Source: JBEBVQ01 sp037190845
GTDB taxonomy: Bacteria > Bacteroidota > Bacteroidia > Chitinophagales > Chitinophagaceae
DNA length: 64,000 nt
Direction: 5' to 3'
Assembly: GCA_037190845.1 (NCBI GenBank)
Contig: JBBCJI010000026.1
Span: forward strand, 99,180-163,179
The translations under genes and the position numbers were made by a program. The notes under the pieces were generated by a model. The model searched no databases. It saw only the letters and a list, made by a program, of their open reading frames with translations, and was not told the origin of the DNA. This document shows positions 62,682 to 64,000 of this stretch, piece by piece; within the stretch, counting starts at the first letter, position 1; each line of letters opens with the position of its first letter.

Positions 62682-63929
62682 ATGCCCATCTCCGGTTACA
62701 CACACACAGCAGCAGAGCGCTTCATACGCTATGTCCAGATAGATACTCAAAGTGACCCCAATTCACCATCACAACCTTCGACCGAAAAACAGAAAGACCT
62801 GAGCCGCATCCTGGTACAGGAACTGAAACAAATGAGTATTGAGGATGCGGAGCTTGATGAATACGGATATGTGTATGCAACAATTCCGGCCACTACAGAT
62901 AAATCAGTACCAGTGCTTTGTTTCTGCGCCCACGTAGATACAGCTCCCGACTGCAGCGGGAAAGATGTAAAACCCATATTGCACCAGCAATATGACGGGT
63001 CGGATATCATACTTCCGGACGATCCGTCTGTAATTATCAGTACCAAAGATCACCCTTATCTGAAACAGCGCATCGGTGACGATATTATAACAGCATCCGG
63101 CACTACGCTGCTCGGCGCCGACGACAAGGCCGGTGTGGCCATCATCATGGATCTGGCACATTACCTGATACAGCATCCGGAAGTACCGCACGGAAAGATC
63201 CGCCTGCTCTTCACCCCGGATGAAGAAATAGGACGCGGCGTAGCCAAAGTGGATATGCAACGTCTGGCAGCGGACTATGGTTATACACTGGATGGTGGCG
63301 AACGTGGTCATCTTGAAGGAGAGACCTTTTCTGCCGATGCGGTCACCGTTACATTCCACGGCATCAGCGCCCATCCGGGATATGCGAAAGACAAACTGGT
63401 ACACGCTATCAAAGCTGCCGCTGATTTTATCAGCCGTCTGCCCAGAGACACATGGAACCCGGAGACCACAGAAGGCAAGGAAGGGTTCGTACACCCGGTG
63501 CAGATAGAAGGAGTACTCGAAAAAGCGACCGTGCAGTTTATCGTTCGGGATTTTGATACAACTATGCTCACCACACACCAAGCTCGGCTGAAAAAGTTGG
63601 TGGATGAAACCCTTGCCACATTCCCCGGCGCATCAGCCGATTTTACCGTCACGGAGCAATACCGGAATATGAAAGAAATACTGGATCAGCACCCCCAGGT
63701 GATGGATCATGCAGCCGAAGCCTACCGTCGTGCCGGCATCGAACCGGAGCGCATGAGTGTACGCGGCGGCACAGACGGATCTCGTCTTTCCTTCATGGGA
63801 CTGCCCTGTCCCAACCTGTTTACCGGAGAAATGGGGATACACAGCAAACAGGAATATGTAAGCGTCCAGGATATGGAAAAGTCGGTGGAGGTATTGCTGC
63901 ACTTGGCACAGGTATGGGCGGAAGGGTAG
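62682..63929 (+). CDS. pepT: Peptidase T (tripeptide aminopeptidase)
   Basis: The start chosen is ATG 62682 (M-P-I-S-G-Y-T-H-T-A-A-E-R-F). The frame opens at 62625 but the extra residues are not family-like. The 415-residue M20 metallopeptidase has C-A-H-V-D-T-A-P-D, L-L-G-A-D-D-K-A-G-V-A, T-P-D-E-E-I-G-R-G with the catalytic glutamate, D-G-G-E-R-G and R-G-G-T-D-G-S-R-L-S-F-M-G. It removes the N-terminal residue from tripeptides in the cytoplasm. It is divergent from rnr. Confidence 0.95.
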   Translation: MPISGYTHTAAERFIRYVQIDTQSDPNSPSQPSTEKQKDLSRILVQELKQMSIEDAELDEYGYVYATIPATTDKSVPVLCFCAHVDTAPDCSGKDVKPILHQQYDGSDIILPDDPSVIISTKDHPYLKQRIGDDIITASGTTLLGADDKAGVAIIMDLAHYLIQHPEVPHGKIRLLFTPDEEIGRGVAKVDMQRLAADYGYTLDGGERGHLEGETFSADAVTVTFHGISAHPGYAKDKLVHAIKAAADFISRLPRDTWNPETTEGKEGFVHPVQIEGVLEKATVQFIVRDFDTTMLTTHQARLKKLVDETLATFPGASADFTVTEQYRNMKEILDQHPQVMDHAAEAYRRAGIEPERMSVRGGTDGSRLSFMGLPCPNLFTGEMGIHSKQEYVSVQDMEKSVEVLLHLAQVWAEG

Positions 63930-63999
63930 GTCAGATGTGTTGGATGTGGGAGATGTGTTAGATGTGCTTTCATACTCCCTCACATCTAACACATCTCCC
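63930..63999. repeat. Long perfect inverted repeat at right edge
   Basis: GGGAGATGTGTTAGATGTG at 63948-63966 is exactly complementary to CACATCTAACACATCTCCC at 63981-63999, with a 14-base loop. Another partial direct copy (AGATGTGTTGGATGTG) starts at 63932, just after the pepT stop. It may end pepT transcription or be a dispersed repeat. The element may continue past the window. Confidence 0.8.
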
Positions 64000-64000
64000 A

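Overview
The window reads as chromosomal DNA of a Bacteroidota bacterium, most likely a Chitinophagaceae/Chitinophaga-like soil species. The signs are many type IX secretion (T9SS) cargo proteins with type A and type B ('gliding motility-associated') sorting domains, TPR-sensor histidine kinases paired with LuxR-type regulators, the coaX / outer-membrane protein / lptC neighbourhood, and promoters of the Bacteroidota type (TTTG, about 19 bases, TAnnTTTG). No tRNA, rRNA or CRISPR array was recognised.

Layout. 1-1153 holds the start of a membrane glycosyltransferase that runs off the left edge. 1749-4411 is coaX, an outer-membrane barrel gene and lptC. 4499-24792 is a surface-protein and signalling region: six T9SS cargo genes, two LuxR regulators and two TPR histidine kinases. 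Four of the cargo genes form two tandem copies of one two-gene cassette (SBBP beta-propeller protein plus PKD/type B protein), each behind the same palindromic operator. 24869-29327 is an accessory island: an AT-rich gene for a helicase fused to a PD-(D/E)xK nuclease, then a long hairpin-rich leader, then a GC-rich gene resembling a degenerate MNT/HEPN protein. A further T9SS cargo gene follows at 29682.

30663-44361 is one long minus-strand operon for assimilatory sulfate reduction: cysH, cysD, cysN, cysE, cobA, cysJ, cysI, hemA, hemC-hemD, hemB and a cysG-like/TSUP fusion. It encodes the route from sulfate to sulfide and also the whole route from glycine and succinyl-CoA to siroheme, the cofactor of CysI. 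It is preceded by a promoter, a SAM-I riboswitch with a terminator, and a 36-codon open frame ending in runs of three and four cysteine codons. This two-layer leader suggests control by both SAM and cysteine.

44961-64000 holds a T9SS metalloprotease, smpB, accD, a third kinase/regulator pair next to a T9SS propeller protein, aroQ (just behind a small MITE-like element), fmt, an ArsR/SRPBCC cluster, an ECF sigma factor with a probable membrane partner, a Fur-family repressor, rnr and pepT. Small dispersed palindromic repeats occur throughout. At three places (hemA, rnr and the MNT/HEPN-like gene) such repeats have become part of a reading frame.
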